From: Aquihabitans sp. G128
Lineage (GTDB): Bacteria; Actinomycetota; Acidimicrobiia; Acidimicrobiales; Iamiaceae
DNA: 64,000 bases
Direction of reading: 5' to 3'
NCBI RefSeq assembly: GCF_019048865.1
Contig: NZ_CP077604.1
Span: 1-64,000 of the forward strand
Position 1 is the stretch's first letter. Every line of letters begins with the position of its first letter. The position numbers were made by a program, and so were the translations under genes. The notes under the pieces were generated by a model, which was not told the DNA's origin, did no database searches, and worked only from the letters and a program-made list of their open reading frames with translations. Shown piece after piece: positions 48,401 to 57,135 of the stretch.

Positions 48401-49774
48401 TCAGCCGATGAGCCCGAGCCGGCGGCCGAGGTCGCTGGCCAGGCGGCCGTCCGGGTCGGCGGCGTCCCGGGCCTTGCGCCACTCGTCGAGGCGGGGGTAC
48501 ATCGCCTCGAGCAGCTCGGGCCGCAGCCGGCTGTCCTTGGCGAGGTAGAGCCGGCCTCCGGCCGCGACCACGCGGTCGTCCAGGCGGTCCAGGAGCTGGC
48601 CGAGGTCGGGGTCGGCGCCGGCGGGGACGTCGAGGGCCAGGGTCCACCCCTCCACGGGGAACGACAGGGGACCGGCGTTGCCGGGCCCGAACCGCTTGAG
48701 CACGGCCAGGAACGACGGCTGGCCCGAGGCGCTGATCTGCTGGACGATCCAGCGCAGGTCGTCGGTGGCGTCCGGCGGCACGGCGCACTGCCACTGCAGC
48801 AGCCCCCGCGGGCCGTACACCCGGTTCCACCGGTCGACCATGTCGAGCGGGTGGAAGAACTGGCTGATGGTCTGGAGGTGGTCGCGGCGCCGGCGGGGCG
48901 CCTTGCGGTACCAGACCTCGTTGAACGCCCGGACGGTGGTGCGGGTGATCAGGCTGGTGGGGGCCAGGTCCGGGAACGTGGCCAGGCTCCCGGAGCGGAA
49001 CCCGAGCGGGTCGCGCCGCTGCCGGTCGCTCAGCTGCTCCGGATCGGCGAACCGGCCGCGGTCGAGGATGGAGCGCCCCACCGCCGCGCCCCGGGCCATG
49101 AGGTCGATCCACGCCACGGAGTAGTCGTAGGCGTGGTCGCCGGACTCCATGAGGTCGAGCGTGGTGTCGAGGTCCGGCGTGCGGTCGGTGTCGACCGAGA
49201 GGAGGCTGGTGCGCACCCTCGTCAAGCGGATGGTGGCATCGAGGATGATGCCGGTCAGGCCCATCCCGCCCGCCGTGGCCCAGAAGAGGTCGGGGTGGCT
49301 GGCCGGCGTGATCTGCTGCCGCCCGCCGGCCGGCGTGACGATGGTGAGGGCCTCCACCGCATCGCACCAGGAGCCGACCTTGTGGTGGTTCTTGCCGTGG
49401 ACGTCGGACGCGATGGCCCCGCCGACGGTGACCTGGCGGGTGCCGGGCGTGACGGGCACGAACCAGCCCAGGGGGACGAGCCAGCGGATGAGCGCATCGA
49501 TGCTGGTGCCGGCCTCGGCGGTGACGAGGCCCGCTTCCAGGTCGAGGTGGTGGATCCCCGACACGCCCGTGGTCAGGGCCACGAGGCCGCCGGCGTTCTG
49601 CGCGGGATCGCCGTAGGAGCGGCCGAGGCCGCGAGCCACCACGCCCCGGGGGGACGGCCGGTCCAGGGCGGCAGCCAGCTCGTCGACGTCCTGGGGGCGC
49701 AGCACCGTCGCCGGGGTGGGCGCGGTGTTGGCCCAGCCGGCGAGGGGCTCGGTCGGGTCGGGCACCGCGGTCAC
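48401..49774 (-). CDS. dprE1: Decaprenylphosphoryl-beta-D-ribose oxidase DprE1
   Basis: A 457-residue FAD enzyme that oxidises decaprenylphosphoryl-ribose at C2, the first half of epimerisation to the arabinose donor. It matches Mycobacterium tuberculosis DprE1 along its length. The flavin region is PGTRQVTVGGAIASDVHGKN (residues 110-129), and the C-terminal half has FHPLDMVDRWNRVYGPRGLL and LYLAKDSRLRPELLEAMYPR. The catalytic lysine is K413, equal to K418. Residue 380 (GWTLALD) is Ala where tuberculosis DprE1 has Cys387. The GTG start overlaps the DPPR synthase stop (GTGA). The oxidised product should be reduced by the DprE2 encoded at 57 kb. Confidence 0.93.
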   Translation of the reverse strand: MTAVPDPTEPLAGWANTAPTPATVLRPQDVDELAAALDRPSPRGVVARGLGRSYGDPAQNAGGLVALTTGVSGIHHLDLEAGLVTAEAGTSIDALIRWLVPLGWFVPVTPGTRQVTVGGAIASDVHGKNHHKVGSWCDAVEALTIVTPAGGRQQITPASHPDLFWATAGGMGLTGIILDATIRLTRVRTSLLSVDTDRTPDLDTTLDLMESGDHAYDYSVAWIDLMARGAAVGRSILDRGRFADPEQLSDRQRRDPLGFRSGSLATFPDLAPTSLITRTTVRAFNEVWYRKAPRRRRDHLQTISQFFHPLDMVDRWNRVYGPRGLLQWQCAVPPDATDDLRWIVQQISASGQPSFLAVLKRFGPGNAGPLSFPVEGWTLALDVPAGADPDLGQLLDRLDDRVVAAGGRLYLAKDSRLRPELLEAMYPRLDEWRKARDAADPDGRLASDLGRRLGLIG

Positions 49775-50700
49775 GTGACGTAGATCCCCAGGGCGAAGGC
49801 CACGGCCCAGGCCAGGACCATCAGCTGGATGGACCGGTCGCCCAGCACGACCTCCTCGGGCGCGCCGCCGTGGCCGGTGTCGACGAGGAGCGCGTAGCGC
49901 AGCACGGCGAGGGCGAAGGGCACGATCGACAGCTGGAACCACGGCACGGAGGCCGAGGACTCGGCGGCCTTCTCGAACGCCCACAGGCAGTAGCCCACCA
50001 TCACCACGCTGGAGCTGATGGTCTGCAGCTGGATGAGGTAGTCCCGGGAGTACATGCCGAGCGTGGCCCGCGTGGCGGCGGCCTCGGCGCCCAGCTCGTC
50101 GGCCTCGGCCCGACGCTTCCCGACCACCATGAACAGCGACCCGAACGAGGCCACGATGAAGAACCAGTTGGAGATGGGCACGTCGACCGCAGCGCCGCCG
50201 GCCACCGCCCGCAGGACGAAGCCGGCCGCCACGCCCACCACGTCGAGCACGGCCAGGTGCTTCAGCCAGATGCTGTAGGCGGTGGTGGTGATGACGTAGG
50301 CGGCCACCACGACGGCCAGGTGCCAGTTGACGGCGAAGGCCGCGGCGACCGAGCCGAGGATGCCCGCTGCGCCCAGCGCCCGGGCGAGCGGGAGGGGGAT
50401 CTCGCCAGCGGCGATGGGCCGGAACCGCTTGGTGGGGTGGAGGCGATCGGCCTCGACGTCGGCAGCGTCGTTCAGGTAGTACGTGCCGGCCGCCGCCAGG
50501 CAGAAGCAGGCGAACGCGCCGAGCGTCTGGAAGAACGGCTTCGGGTGGTCGATGACGCCGGCTGCGCCGGGCGCCGCGAACACCAGCAGGTTCTTCATCC
50601 ACTGCTTGGGACGGGCCTCGACCAGCAGGGCCCGACCGAGCGAGCGGGGTGGTCGGGGAGCTGCCACAGGCGCGTCGGTGGGCACGGGGTTCCTGGGCAT
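49771..50700 (-). CDS. Decaprenyl-phosphate phosphoribosyltransferase (DPPR synthase, UbiA family)
   Basis: A 309-residue UbiA-family membrane enzyme that attaches 5-phosphoribose to decaprenyl phosphate, as Rv3806c does. The prenyl/metal site is YYLNDAADVEADRLHPTKRF (NDxxDxxxD), and about eight hydrophobic helices follow. EARPKQWMKNLLVFAAPGAA at the N terminus is typical of the DPPR synthase branch. Directly followed by dprE1 with a 4-base overlap, it supplies that enzyme's substrate once dephosphorylated; no matching phosphatase gene is adjacent. TAGCCT (50713-50708) ends 7 bases before the ATG at 50700. Confidence 0.92.
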   Translation of the reverse strand: MPRNPVPTDAPVAAPRPPRSLGRALLVEARPKQWMKNLLVFAAPGAAGVIDHPKPFFQTLGAFACFCLAAAGTYYLNDAADVEADRLHPTKRFRPIAAGEIPLPLARALGAAGILGSVAAAFAVNWHLAVVVAAYVITTTAYSIWLKHLAVLDVVGVAAGFVLRAVAGGAAVDVPISNWFFIVASFGSLFMVVGKRRAEADELGAEAAATRATLGMYSRDYLIQLQTISSSVVMVGYCLWAFEKAAESSASVPWFQLSIVPFALAVLRYALLVDTGHGGAPEEVVLGDRSIQLMVLAWAVAFALGIYVT

Positions 50701-50738
50701 CCCGGCGAGGCTATCGACTGGCGTGCCGCCGGTCGGGC

Positions 50739-52022
50739 TCAGAGGTGCTCGACGTTGGTGCCACTGGTGCAACGTCGGGTGTCGAGGACGTACTTCGCCT
50801 CGGCCTCGATGAGCTGCAGGTCGAAGGCGTCGTGGTCGACGAGGATGAGCACGACGTCGGCCTTGCGCACCTCGTCGGCGGTGAGCTCCACCCAGGTGGC
50901 GCCGGAGGTCGCGTGGCTGCGCTCGGGGTCGACGTGGGGGTCGCACACCACGACGTCGGCGTGCTGCTCGGTCAGCAGCTCGATGACCCGGCCGCTGGGC
51001 GACTCCCGGTCGTCGCCCGTGTTGCGCTTGTAGGCCACCCCTGCCACCAGGATGCGGCTGCCCTTCATGGAGCGCTCCTGGTCGTTGAGCGCAGAGACCA
51101 GGCGGCGGACCACGTAGTCGGGCATGTGCTCGTTGACCTCGTTGGCCAGCTCGACGAAGCGGAACGTGAGGCCGAGGGACTGCTTGACCCGCCACGACAG
51201 GTAGGAGGGGTCGATGGGCAGGCAGTGGCCGCCGACGCCCGGACCGGGGCGGAAGGGCATGAAGCCGAAGGGCTTGCTCTCGGCGGCGTCGATGGCCTCC
51301 CACACGTCGATCCCGAGGTCCCGGGCGAACATGGTGAGCTCGTTGACCAGGGCGATGTTGACGTGCCGGAAGGTGTTCTCGAGCAGCTTGGTGAGCTCGG
51401 CCTCCTTCGGGGAGCGGGTGGGCACGGTGCGCTCGACGATGGTGTCGTAGAAGCCCTTGACCCGCGCCAGGCTGGCGGCGTCGATGCCCGACACCACCTT
51501 CGGGGTGGTCTCCAGCGTCCAGGTGGCGTTGCCCGGGTCGATGCGCTCGGGGCTGTAGCCGAGCTGGAAGTCCTCGCCGGCCTTGAGGCCGCTCGCCTGC
51601 TCGAGCAGCGGGGCCACCAGCTCCTCGGTGGTGCCGGGGTAGGTGGTGGACTCGAGGATCACGCAGGCGCCCTTGGTGAGGCGGCGGCCGAGCTCGGCGG
51701 CGGAGGCCTCGATGTAGGACAGGTCGGGCGAGCCCTCCTTCAGCGGCGTCGGCACCGAGATGACGGCGATGTCGAACGCGGCCAGGTCGTCGGGGTCCGA
51801 GCTGGGGAGGTACCGGCCCGTGGCGAGGCAGGCAGCCAGGCGCTCGTCCGGGATGTCCTCGATGTAGGAGTCACCGGCGGCGAGCTGCTCGATGCGGCCG
51901 CGGTCGAGGTCGAAGCCCACGACGTCATGGCCCTGCTCGACGGCGCGGACCGCCAAGGGCAGGCCCACGTAGCCCTGACCGACGATGATGACGCGATCGG
52001 GCGCCCCTGCTGCTGTTGACAC
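50739..52022 (-). CDS. UDP-N-acetylmannosamine/UDP-glucose dehydrogenase family (nucleotide-sugar 6-dehydrogenase)
   Basis: A 427-residue NAD enzyme that oxidises the C6 alcohol of a UDP-sugar to the acid in two steps. The NAD motif is VIIVGQGYVGLPLAVRAVEQ, with STTYPGTTEELV, GYSPERIDPG and the catalytic cysteine C267 in PGVGGHCLPIDP. This pattern fits the WecC/WbpA branch acting on N-acetylated sugars better than UDP-glucose dehydrogenase, but the substrate is inferred. The GTG at 52022 follows GGGAGGCAG, and TAGGTT (52079-52074) is a likely -10 box. The product would feed the surface glycan suggested by the CapD-like and DUF4012 genes. Confidence 0.92.
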   Translation of the reverse strand: MSTAAGAPDRVIIVGQGYVGLPLAVRAVEQGHDVVGFDLDRGRIEQLAAGDSYIEDIPDERLAACLATGRYLPSSDPDDLAAFDIAVISVPTPLKEGSPDLSYIEASAAELGRRLTKGACVILESTTYPGTTEELVAPLLEQASGLKAGEDFQLGYSPERIDPGNATWTLETTPKVVSGIDAASLARVKGFYDTIVERTVPTRSPKEAELTKLLENTFRHVNIALVNELTMFARDLGIDVWEAIDAAESKPFGFMPFRPGPGVGGHCLPIDPSYLSWRVKQSLGLTFRFVELANEVNEHMPDYVVRRLVSALNDQERSMKGSRILVAGVAYKRNTGDDRESPSGRVIELLTEQHADVVVCDPHVDPERSHATSGATWVELTADEVRKADVVLILVDHDAFDLQLIEAEAKYVLDTRRCTSGTNVEHL

Positions 52023-52041
52023 GTTCTGCCTCCCCCGGCCT

Positions 52042-52059
52042 CGCGGTCGGCCGACCGCG
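52042..52059 (-). promoter_or_regulatory. 18-base palindrome in the leader of the nucleotide-sugar dehydrogenase gene
   Basis: CGCGGTCGG and its complement make a perfect palindrome between the likely -10 box (52074-52079) and the GTG at 52022. A partial third copy (CGCGGTCGCGG) adjoins it. It could be an operator or a leader hairpin. Confidence 0.35.
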
Positions 52060-52151
52060 AAACGCGGTCGCGGAACCTAGCACCGCCCGGTGCGCAGGCC
52101 CCCACCATCGCGGCGTTGGCACAGCGGTGGGGCACATCCGGTGTCGGCAGC

Positions 52152-52207
52152 GTTTCCGGCGATGGAAACCATCGTGACGGCCCCTGCTCCCAAGGGAAAC
52201 CATCGTG
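52152..52207. promoter_or_regulatory. Repeated GGAAACCATCGTG elements in the divergent promoter region
   Basis: GTTTCC-N6-GGAAAC (52152-52169) is a perfect inverted repeat. GGAAACCATCGTG occurs at 52164-52176 and again at 52195-52207, so three half-sites lie within 56 bases. The region sits between the divergent nucleotide-sugar dehydrogenase and aldehyde dehydrogenase genes and may bind a regulator of either. Confidence 0.4.
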
Positions 52208-52278
52208 GTGTCGGGCTACCATCCGGCCACGCCCCGGGCTCGTCGGTCCACCCGACGCCCGCACCACGAGGAGCTGCC

Positions 52279-53707
52279 GTGTCCACCCGAGCCCTGCGCA
52301 ACCTGGTGGGCGGCGAGGCCGTCGACGCCGCCGACGGCGCCACGATCGACCTCGTCGACCCCTCCACCGGCGAGGTCTTCGCCACCTCGCCCCGCTCCGG
52401 CGAGGCCGACGTCGACGCCGCCTGCCGGGCCGCCGCCACCGCCTTCGAGTCCTGGCGAGACACCACGCCGAGCGAGCGGCAGCGGGCGCTCCTGCGCTTC
52501 GCCGACCTCGTCGAGTCCCACGCCGATGAGCTGGTGGCGCTCGAAGTCGGAGAACACCGGCAAGCCGATCGGGCTGACCGCCGAGGAGGAGGTCCCGCCG
52601 ATGGTGGACCAGATCCGCTTCTTCGCCGGCGCCGCCCGCGTGCTCGAGGGCAGCTCGGCGGGGGAGTACCTGGCGGGGCACACGTCGTGGATCCGCCGGG
52701 AGCCCGTGGGCGTGTGCGCCCAGGTGACCCCGTGGAACTACCCGATGATGATGGCCATCTGGAAGCTGGCGCCGGCGATCGCCGCCGGCAACACCGTCGT
52801 GCTCAAGCCGTCGGACACCACGCCGGTCACCACCATCCGCCTCGCCGAGCTGGCGGCCGAGGTGTTCCCCGACGGGGTGCTCAACGTCGTCACGGGCGAC
52901 CGCACCACGGGCGCCGCGCTGGTGGCCCACGAGATCCCGCAGATGGTCTCGATCACCGGCTCGGTCCGGGCCGGCATGGAGGTCATGCGCTCCGCAGCCG
53001 ACGACCTCAAGAACGTGCACCTCGAGCTGGGTGGCAAGGCGCCGGTGCTGGTGTTCGACGACGCCGACCTCGAGGCGGCCGCCGAGGCCATCGCGGGCGC
53101 CGGCTACTTCAACGCCGGCCAGGACTGCACGGCGGCCACGCGGGTGATCGCCGCGCCGGGCATCCACGCCGACCTGGCCGCCGCCCTGGCCGAGCAGGCG
53201 GCGGGCACCACCACCGCCCCGCCGTCGAACGCCGATGCCGACTACGGCCCGCTCAACAGCGCCGCCCAGCTCGACCGGGTCTCGGGCTTCGTCGACCGCC
53301 TGCCCGACCACGCCTCGCTGCTCGCCGGCGGGTCCCGGGTGGGCGACGCCGGCTTCTTCTACGCCCCGACGGTCATCGGCGGGCTCCGCCAGGACGACGA
53401 GGTCGTCCAGAACGAGATCTTCGGCCCGGTGATCACCGTGCAGCAGTTCAGCGACGAGGACGAGGCCGTGCGGTGGGCGAACGGGGTCAAGTACGGCCTC
53501 GCCTCGAGCATCTTCACCAGCGACCACGGCCGGGCCCTGCGCGTGTCGCGCCGGCTCAACTTCGGCTGCGTGTGGATCAACACCCACATCCCGCTGGTGG
53601 CCGAGATGCCCCACGGCGGTTTCGGCCACTCGGGCACGGGCAAGGACCTCAGCAAGTACGGGCTCGAGGACTACACCCGCATCAAGCACGTCATGTCCGC
53701 CTTCTGA
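52279..53707 (+). CDS. Aldehyde dehydrogenase, gamma-aminobutyraldehyde/betaine aldehyde type (frameshift)
   Basis: A protein of about 475 residues of the NAD-dependent aldehyde dehydrogenase family. Blocks are PWNYPMMMAIWKLAPAIAAG, VHLELGGKAPVLVFDDAD (catalytic Glu) and AGQDCTAATRVIA (catalytic Cys), ending GHSGTGKDLSKYGLEDYTRI. The sequence resembles gamma-aminobutyraldehyde dehydrogenases, which make GABA from putrescine-derived aldehyde. A frame change near 52543 joins LVALE to SENTGKP. The GTG at 52279 has GAGGAG seven bases upstream. With GabT at 55.7-57.1 kb it fits polyamine or lysine breakdown, an inference from context. Confidence 0.88.
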
Positions 53708-53720
53708 ACCGGAGCGCACC

Positions 53721-54944
53721 GTGAAGATCCTGTTGGTTGGAGCGGGGGGCGTCGGTACGGCGTTCGCCAAGATCGCGGCGCGACGGGAGTTCGTCGACGC
53801 CCTGGTGGTCGGCGACATCGACGAGCGGCGTGCCTCGGCCGCGGCAGCAGCGTTCGGCCCGACCGCCCGGGGCGTCGCCCTGGACGCCTCGGATGCCGGA
53901 GCGGTGCAGGCGCTGCTGGAGGCCGAGGGCCTCGACGTGCTCATGAACGCCGCCGACCCGCGCTTCGTGATGCCGCTCTTCGACGCTGCCCTGGCCGCCG
54001 GGTGCCACTACGTCGACATGGCCATGTCGCTCTCGAAGCCGCACCCGGACGCCCCCTACGAGCAGACCGGGGTGAAGCTGGGCGACGACCAGTTCGCCAA
54101 GGCCGCCGAGTGGGAGGCCCGCGGCCGGCTCGCCCTCGTGGGCATGGGCGTCGAGCCGGGGCTGTCGGACGTCTTCGCCCGCTACGCCGCCGACAACCTC
54201 TTCGAGTCCATCGACGAGGTCGGCATCCGGGACGGGGCCAACCTGGTGGTGGCCGGCTACGACTTCGCCCCGTCGTTCTCGATCTGGACCACCATCGAGG
54301 AGTGCCTGAACCCGCCGGTGGTCTGGGAGGCCGACCGGGGCTGGTTCACCACCGAGCCGTTCAGCGGTGCCGAGGTGTTCGAGTTCCCCGAGGGCATCGG
54401 CCCCGTCGAGTGCGTCAACGTGGAGCACGAGGAGGTGCTGCTCGTGCCCCGCTGGGTCGAGTGCCGGCGGGCCACCTTCAAGTACGGCCTGGGGGACGAG
54501 TTCATCAACGTGCTCAAGGTGCTGCACCAGCTCGGCCTCGACCGCACCGACCCCGTCTCGGTCCGCGGCACCTCGGTCTCGCCGCGCGACGTCGTGGCCG
54601 CCTGCCTGCCCGACCCCGCCACCCTCGGCGACAAGATGACCGGCAAGACGTGCGCCGGCACCTGGGTCACCGGCACCGGCAAGGACGGCAGCCCGTTCGA
54701 GACCTACCTCTTCCACGTCGTCGACAACGAGTGGTCGATGGCCGAGTACGGCTCCCAGGCGGTGGTCTGGCAGACCGCCGTCAACCCCGTCGTCGCCCTC
54801 GAGCTGGTGGCCAACGGCACCTGGTCCGGCGCCGGCGTCCTCGGCCCCGAGGCGTTCGACGCCGTCCCCTTCCTCGACCTCCTCACCGAGTACGGCAGCC
54901 CCTGCGGCCGCCGCGACGGCCCCGGCACGCCGGCTTCGTCCTGA
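53721..54944 (+). CDS. Saccharopine dehydrogenase family protein
   Basis: A 407-residue Rossmann-fold protein starting MKILLVGAGGVGTAFAKIAA. NAADPRFVMPLFDAALAAGC and YVDMAMSLSKPHPDAPYE are typical of this family, whose members reduce or oxidise lysine- or polyamine-derived imines (saccharopine, carboxynorspermidine and related compounds). The C-terminal domain ends VNPVVALELVANGTWSGAGV. It starts 13 bases after the aldehyde dehydrogenase stop, so the two are one operon, supporting a role in lysine or polyamine degradation. The exact reaction is not known. The GTG start at 53721 lacks a strong ribosome site, so translation may be coupled. Confidence 0.88.
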   Translation: MKILLVGAGGVGTAFAKIAARREFVDALVVGDIDERRASAAAAAFGPTARGVALDASDAGAVQALLEAEGLDVLMNAADPRFVMPLFDAALAAGCHYVDMAMSLSKPHPDAPYEQTGVKLGDDQFAKAAEWEARGRLALVGMGVEPGLSDVFARYAADNLFESIDEVGIRDGANLVVAGYDFAPSFSIWTTIEECLNPPVVWEADRGWFTTEPFSGAEVFEFPEGIGPVECVNVEHEEVLLVPRWVECRRATFKYGLGDEFINVLKVLHQLGLDRTDPVSVRGTSVSPRDVVAACLPDPATLGDKMTGKTCAGTWVTGTGKDGSPFETYLFHVVDNEWSMAEYGSQAVVWQTAVNPVVALELVANGTWSGAGVLGPEAFDAVPFLDLLTEYGSPCGRRDGPGTPASS

Positions 54945-55028
54945 CAGCTCCTCCTGCTGGCCTGAGCGGAGTGCGGGCTGCTGGCGGCTGGGAGTGAGGT
55001 CGGGCTGCCTGAGTGGTTGCTGGTTGCC

Positions 55029-55165
55029 GGGGTGCTTGGGACCAGGGCGGTCGTGCTCCCTGGGCTGGGTGCGTCCTTGTGGGGTGCTTGGGACCACGGC
55101 GGGGTCGTGCTCCCTGGGCTGGGTGCGTCCTTCTGGGGTGCTTGGGACCACGGCGGGGTCGTGGG
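55029..55165. repeat. Tandem repeat, about 2.6 copies of a 52-54 base unit
   Basis: Units start at 55029, 55081 and 55135, each beginning GGGGTGCTTGGGACCA. Copy two differs from copy one by a few bases and a 2-base length change, and the third copy is cut after about 31 bases. No spacer diversity is present, so it is not a CRISPR array. Confidence 0.8.
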
Positions 55166-55334
55166 TCTCGGCTTGCAGGGCGCGACGGAGGCTGGGTTGG
55201 GCGGTTTGGTAGGGGATATCCGCTTCTGGGGCGGGTTCGCCGGGATTCCTGTCGCTGGGGGTCGCATAGCGACCCTTTGCGCCAGGAATCGGCCGGTCGT
55301 GGGCGAATTGGCTGATCTAGGCGGTGCGACGAGC

Positions 55335-55382
55335 AAGGTTCGTGACCTCAACGCGGTGAGGAGCGTGAAGTGCACGAACCTT
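55335..55382. repeat. Nested inverted repeat
   Basis: AAGGTTCGTG (55335-55344) and CACGAACCTT (55373-55382) are perfect complements. Inside, CCTCA and TGAGG form a second small stem. It may end gabT transcription (minus strand) and loosely resembles the palindromes near lon and aceE. Confidence 0.5.
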
Positions 55383-55420
55383 CGCCGCGAAACATGCCGA
55401 GAACGGACCTTGCGGACGAA

Positions 55421-55684
55421 GCGGCCAGGCGCACACCACCCGCTCGATCCCGGCTCTGCCGTCGGCGTGGTTCGAAGCGGTGGGCGGGGGAGGGGCCCTG
55501 GTCCGAAGCACCCCGGTCGCCGGCGAACCGGCCGGGACGCGGGGCGTGCGATGCGGCCAGGCGCACACGACGAGCCCGCCGCCGGCTCTGCCGTCGGCGC
55601 GTGGTTCGAAGCGGTGGGCGGGGGAGGGGCCCTGGTCCGAAGCATCCCGGTCCCCGGCGAACCGGCCGGGGACCGGTGGGGATG
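55421..55684. repeat. Tandem duplication of a 132-base unit
   Basis: Units 55421-55552 and 55553-55684 both begin GCGGCCAGGCGCACAC and share the block TGGTTCGAAGCGGTGGGCGG and the bases after it. Divergence is a handful of substitutions and small indels. It contains no gene that I can support. Confidence 0.8.
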
Positions 55685-55736
55685 AGCGCTCCGGGAGGGC
55701 GTGGACGCTCACCAGGTGGGGCCGGGCCCCCGCGGG

Positions 55737-57107
55737 TCAGGGGCGGGTGGCGGCGAGGGCGTCGGCGACGACGGTGAGGCCCTCGTGGAGGAGGTCCTCG
55801 CCGATGACGAGCGGGGGGAGGAAGCGGATGACGTTGCCGTAGGTGCCGGCGCCGAGGGTGACCACGCCGGCGGCGTGGCAGGCGGCGAGCACGGCGCGGA
55901 CCCGTGCGGGGTCGGGGCTGGTGCTGCCGGGGACCACCAGCTCGATGGCCTGCATGAGGCCGCGACCGCGGACGTCGCCGATGCCGGGGTCGTCGGCGGC
56001 GAGCGCCTCGAGCCGAGCGCGCAGCACGTCGCCCAGGGTGGCGGCGCGCTCGACGAGGCCGTCTCGCTCGATGAGCTCGATGGTGGCCACGGCGGCGGCG
56101 CAGGCGACGGGGTTGCCGCCGTAGGTCCCGCCCAGCCCGCCGACGTGCACGGCGTCCATGAGGGCGGCCCGGCCGGTGACGCCGGCCAGGGGGAGGCCGC
56201 CGGCGATGCCCTTGGCGGTGGTGACGAGGTCCGGGACGATGCCCTCGTGCTCGCTGGCGAACCAGTGGCCGGTGCGGCCGAAGCCGGTCTGGATCTCGTC
56301 GGCCACGAAGAGGATGCCGTGCTCGCGGCAGAAGTCGACGAGCGCCGGGAGGTAGCCCTCGCCGGGCACGATGAAGCCGCCCTCGCCCTGGATCGGCTCC
56401 ACCAGGATGGCGGCGACGTTGTCGGCGCCGATCTCGGTGCGGATGTGGTCGATGGCCTGGGTGGCCGCCTCGGGCCCACAGGCGTCGGGCCCTCCCGGCC
56501 AGCGGTAGGGGTACGCCATGGGCACCCGGTACACCTCGGGGGCGAAGGGCCCGAAGCCGGCCTTGTAGGGCATCGACTTGGCCGTGAGGGCCATGGTCAG
56601 GTTCGTGCGCCCGTGGTAGGCGTGGTCGAGCACCACCACCGCGCTGCGGCCGGTGGCGTGCCGGGCGATCTTGACGGCGTTCTCCACCGCCTCGGCACCG
56701 GAGTTGAACAGCGCCGAGCGCTTCTCGTGGTCGCCGGGGGTGAGGCGGTTGAGGTGCTCGGCCACGGCGACGTAGCCCTCGTACGGCGTGATCATGAAGC
56801 AGGTGTGGGTGAACGCCGCCGCCTGGGCCGCCACGGCGGCGGCCACCTCGGTGTCGGCGTTGCCGACGTTGACCACGGCGATGCCCGAGCCGAGGTCGAT
56901 CAGCGAGTTGCCGTCGACGTCGACCAGCACGCCGCCACCGGCGGCGACCACCTGGATGGGCAGCGTGCTGCTGACGCCGGACGCCACCGCGGCCTGGCGT
57001 CGGGCGTGGAGCGCCAGCGACCGAGGCCCGGGGATGGCCGTGACCAGGCGGCGCTCCTGGGGCAGGGTCGGTCCGCCGACGGTGGGCGTGGTGATCACAT
57101 CGGTCAT
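55737..57107 (-). CDS. gabT: 4-aminobutyrate aminotransferase
   Basis: A 456-residue class III PLP aminotransferase that moves the amino group of GABA (or a related omega-amino acid) to 2-oxoglutarate. Landmarks are [60 protein letters not shown], the cofactor aspartate in [14 protein letters not shown] and the PLP lysine in [19 protein letters not shown]. These match actinobacterial GabT closely. It begins at ATG 57107, 28 bases after the dprE2 stop. It complements the aldehyde dehydrogenase at 52 kb but is transcribed from the opposite strand. Confidence 0.93.
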   Translation of the reverse strand: MTDVITTPTVGGPTLPQERRLVTAIPGPRSLALHARRQAAVASGVSSTLPIQVVAAGGGVLVDVDGNSLIDLGSGIAVVNVGNADTEVAAAVAAQAAAFTHTCFMITPYEGYVAVAEHLNRLTPGDHEKRSALFNSGAEAVENAVKIARHATGRSAVVVLDHAYHGRTNLTMALTAKSMPYKAGFGPFAPEVYRVPMAYPYRWPGGPDACGPEAATQAIDHIRTEIGADNVAAILVEPIQGEGGFIVPGEGYLPALVDFCREHGILFVADEIQTGFGRTGHWFASEHEGIVPDLVTTAKGIAGGLPLAGVTGRAALMDAVHVGGLGGTYGGNPVACAAAVATIELIERDGLVERAATLGDVLRARLEALAADDPGIGDVRGRGLMQAIELVVPGSTSPDPARVRAVLAACHAAGVVTLGAGTYGNVIRFLPPLVIGEDLLHEGLTVVADALAATRP

Positions 57108-57135
57108 CGGTGGGTCCTTGGTGCGGGGGAAGGCA

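Larger units (their letters stand above)
54945..55736. other. Gene-free region of 792 bases with repeats
   Basis: Between the convergent saccharopine-like and gabT genes I see no believable coding sequence. Open frames exist on both strands but only mirror the repeats. It contains a 53-base tandem repeat (55029-55165), an inverted repeat (55335-55382) and a 132-base tandem duplication (55421-55684). Confidence 0.6.

Noticed and set aside
55029..55684. Possible CRISPR array
   Set aside because: The repeats are directly tandem, of two unrelated lengths (53 and 132 bases), with no unique spacers of even size and no cas genes nearby.
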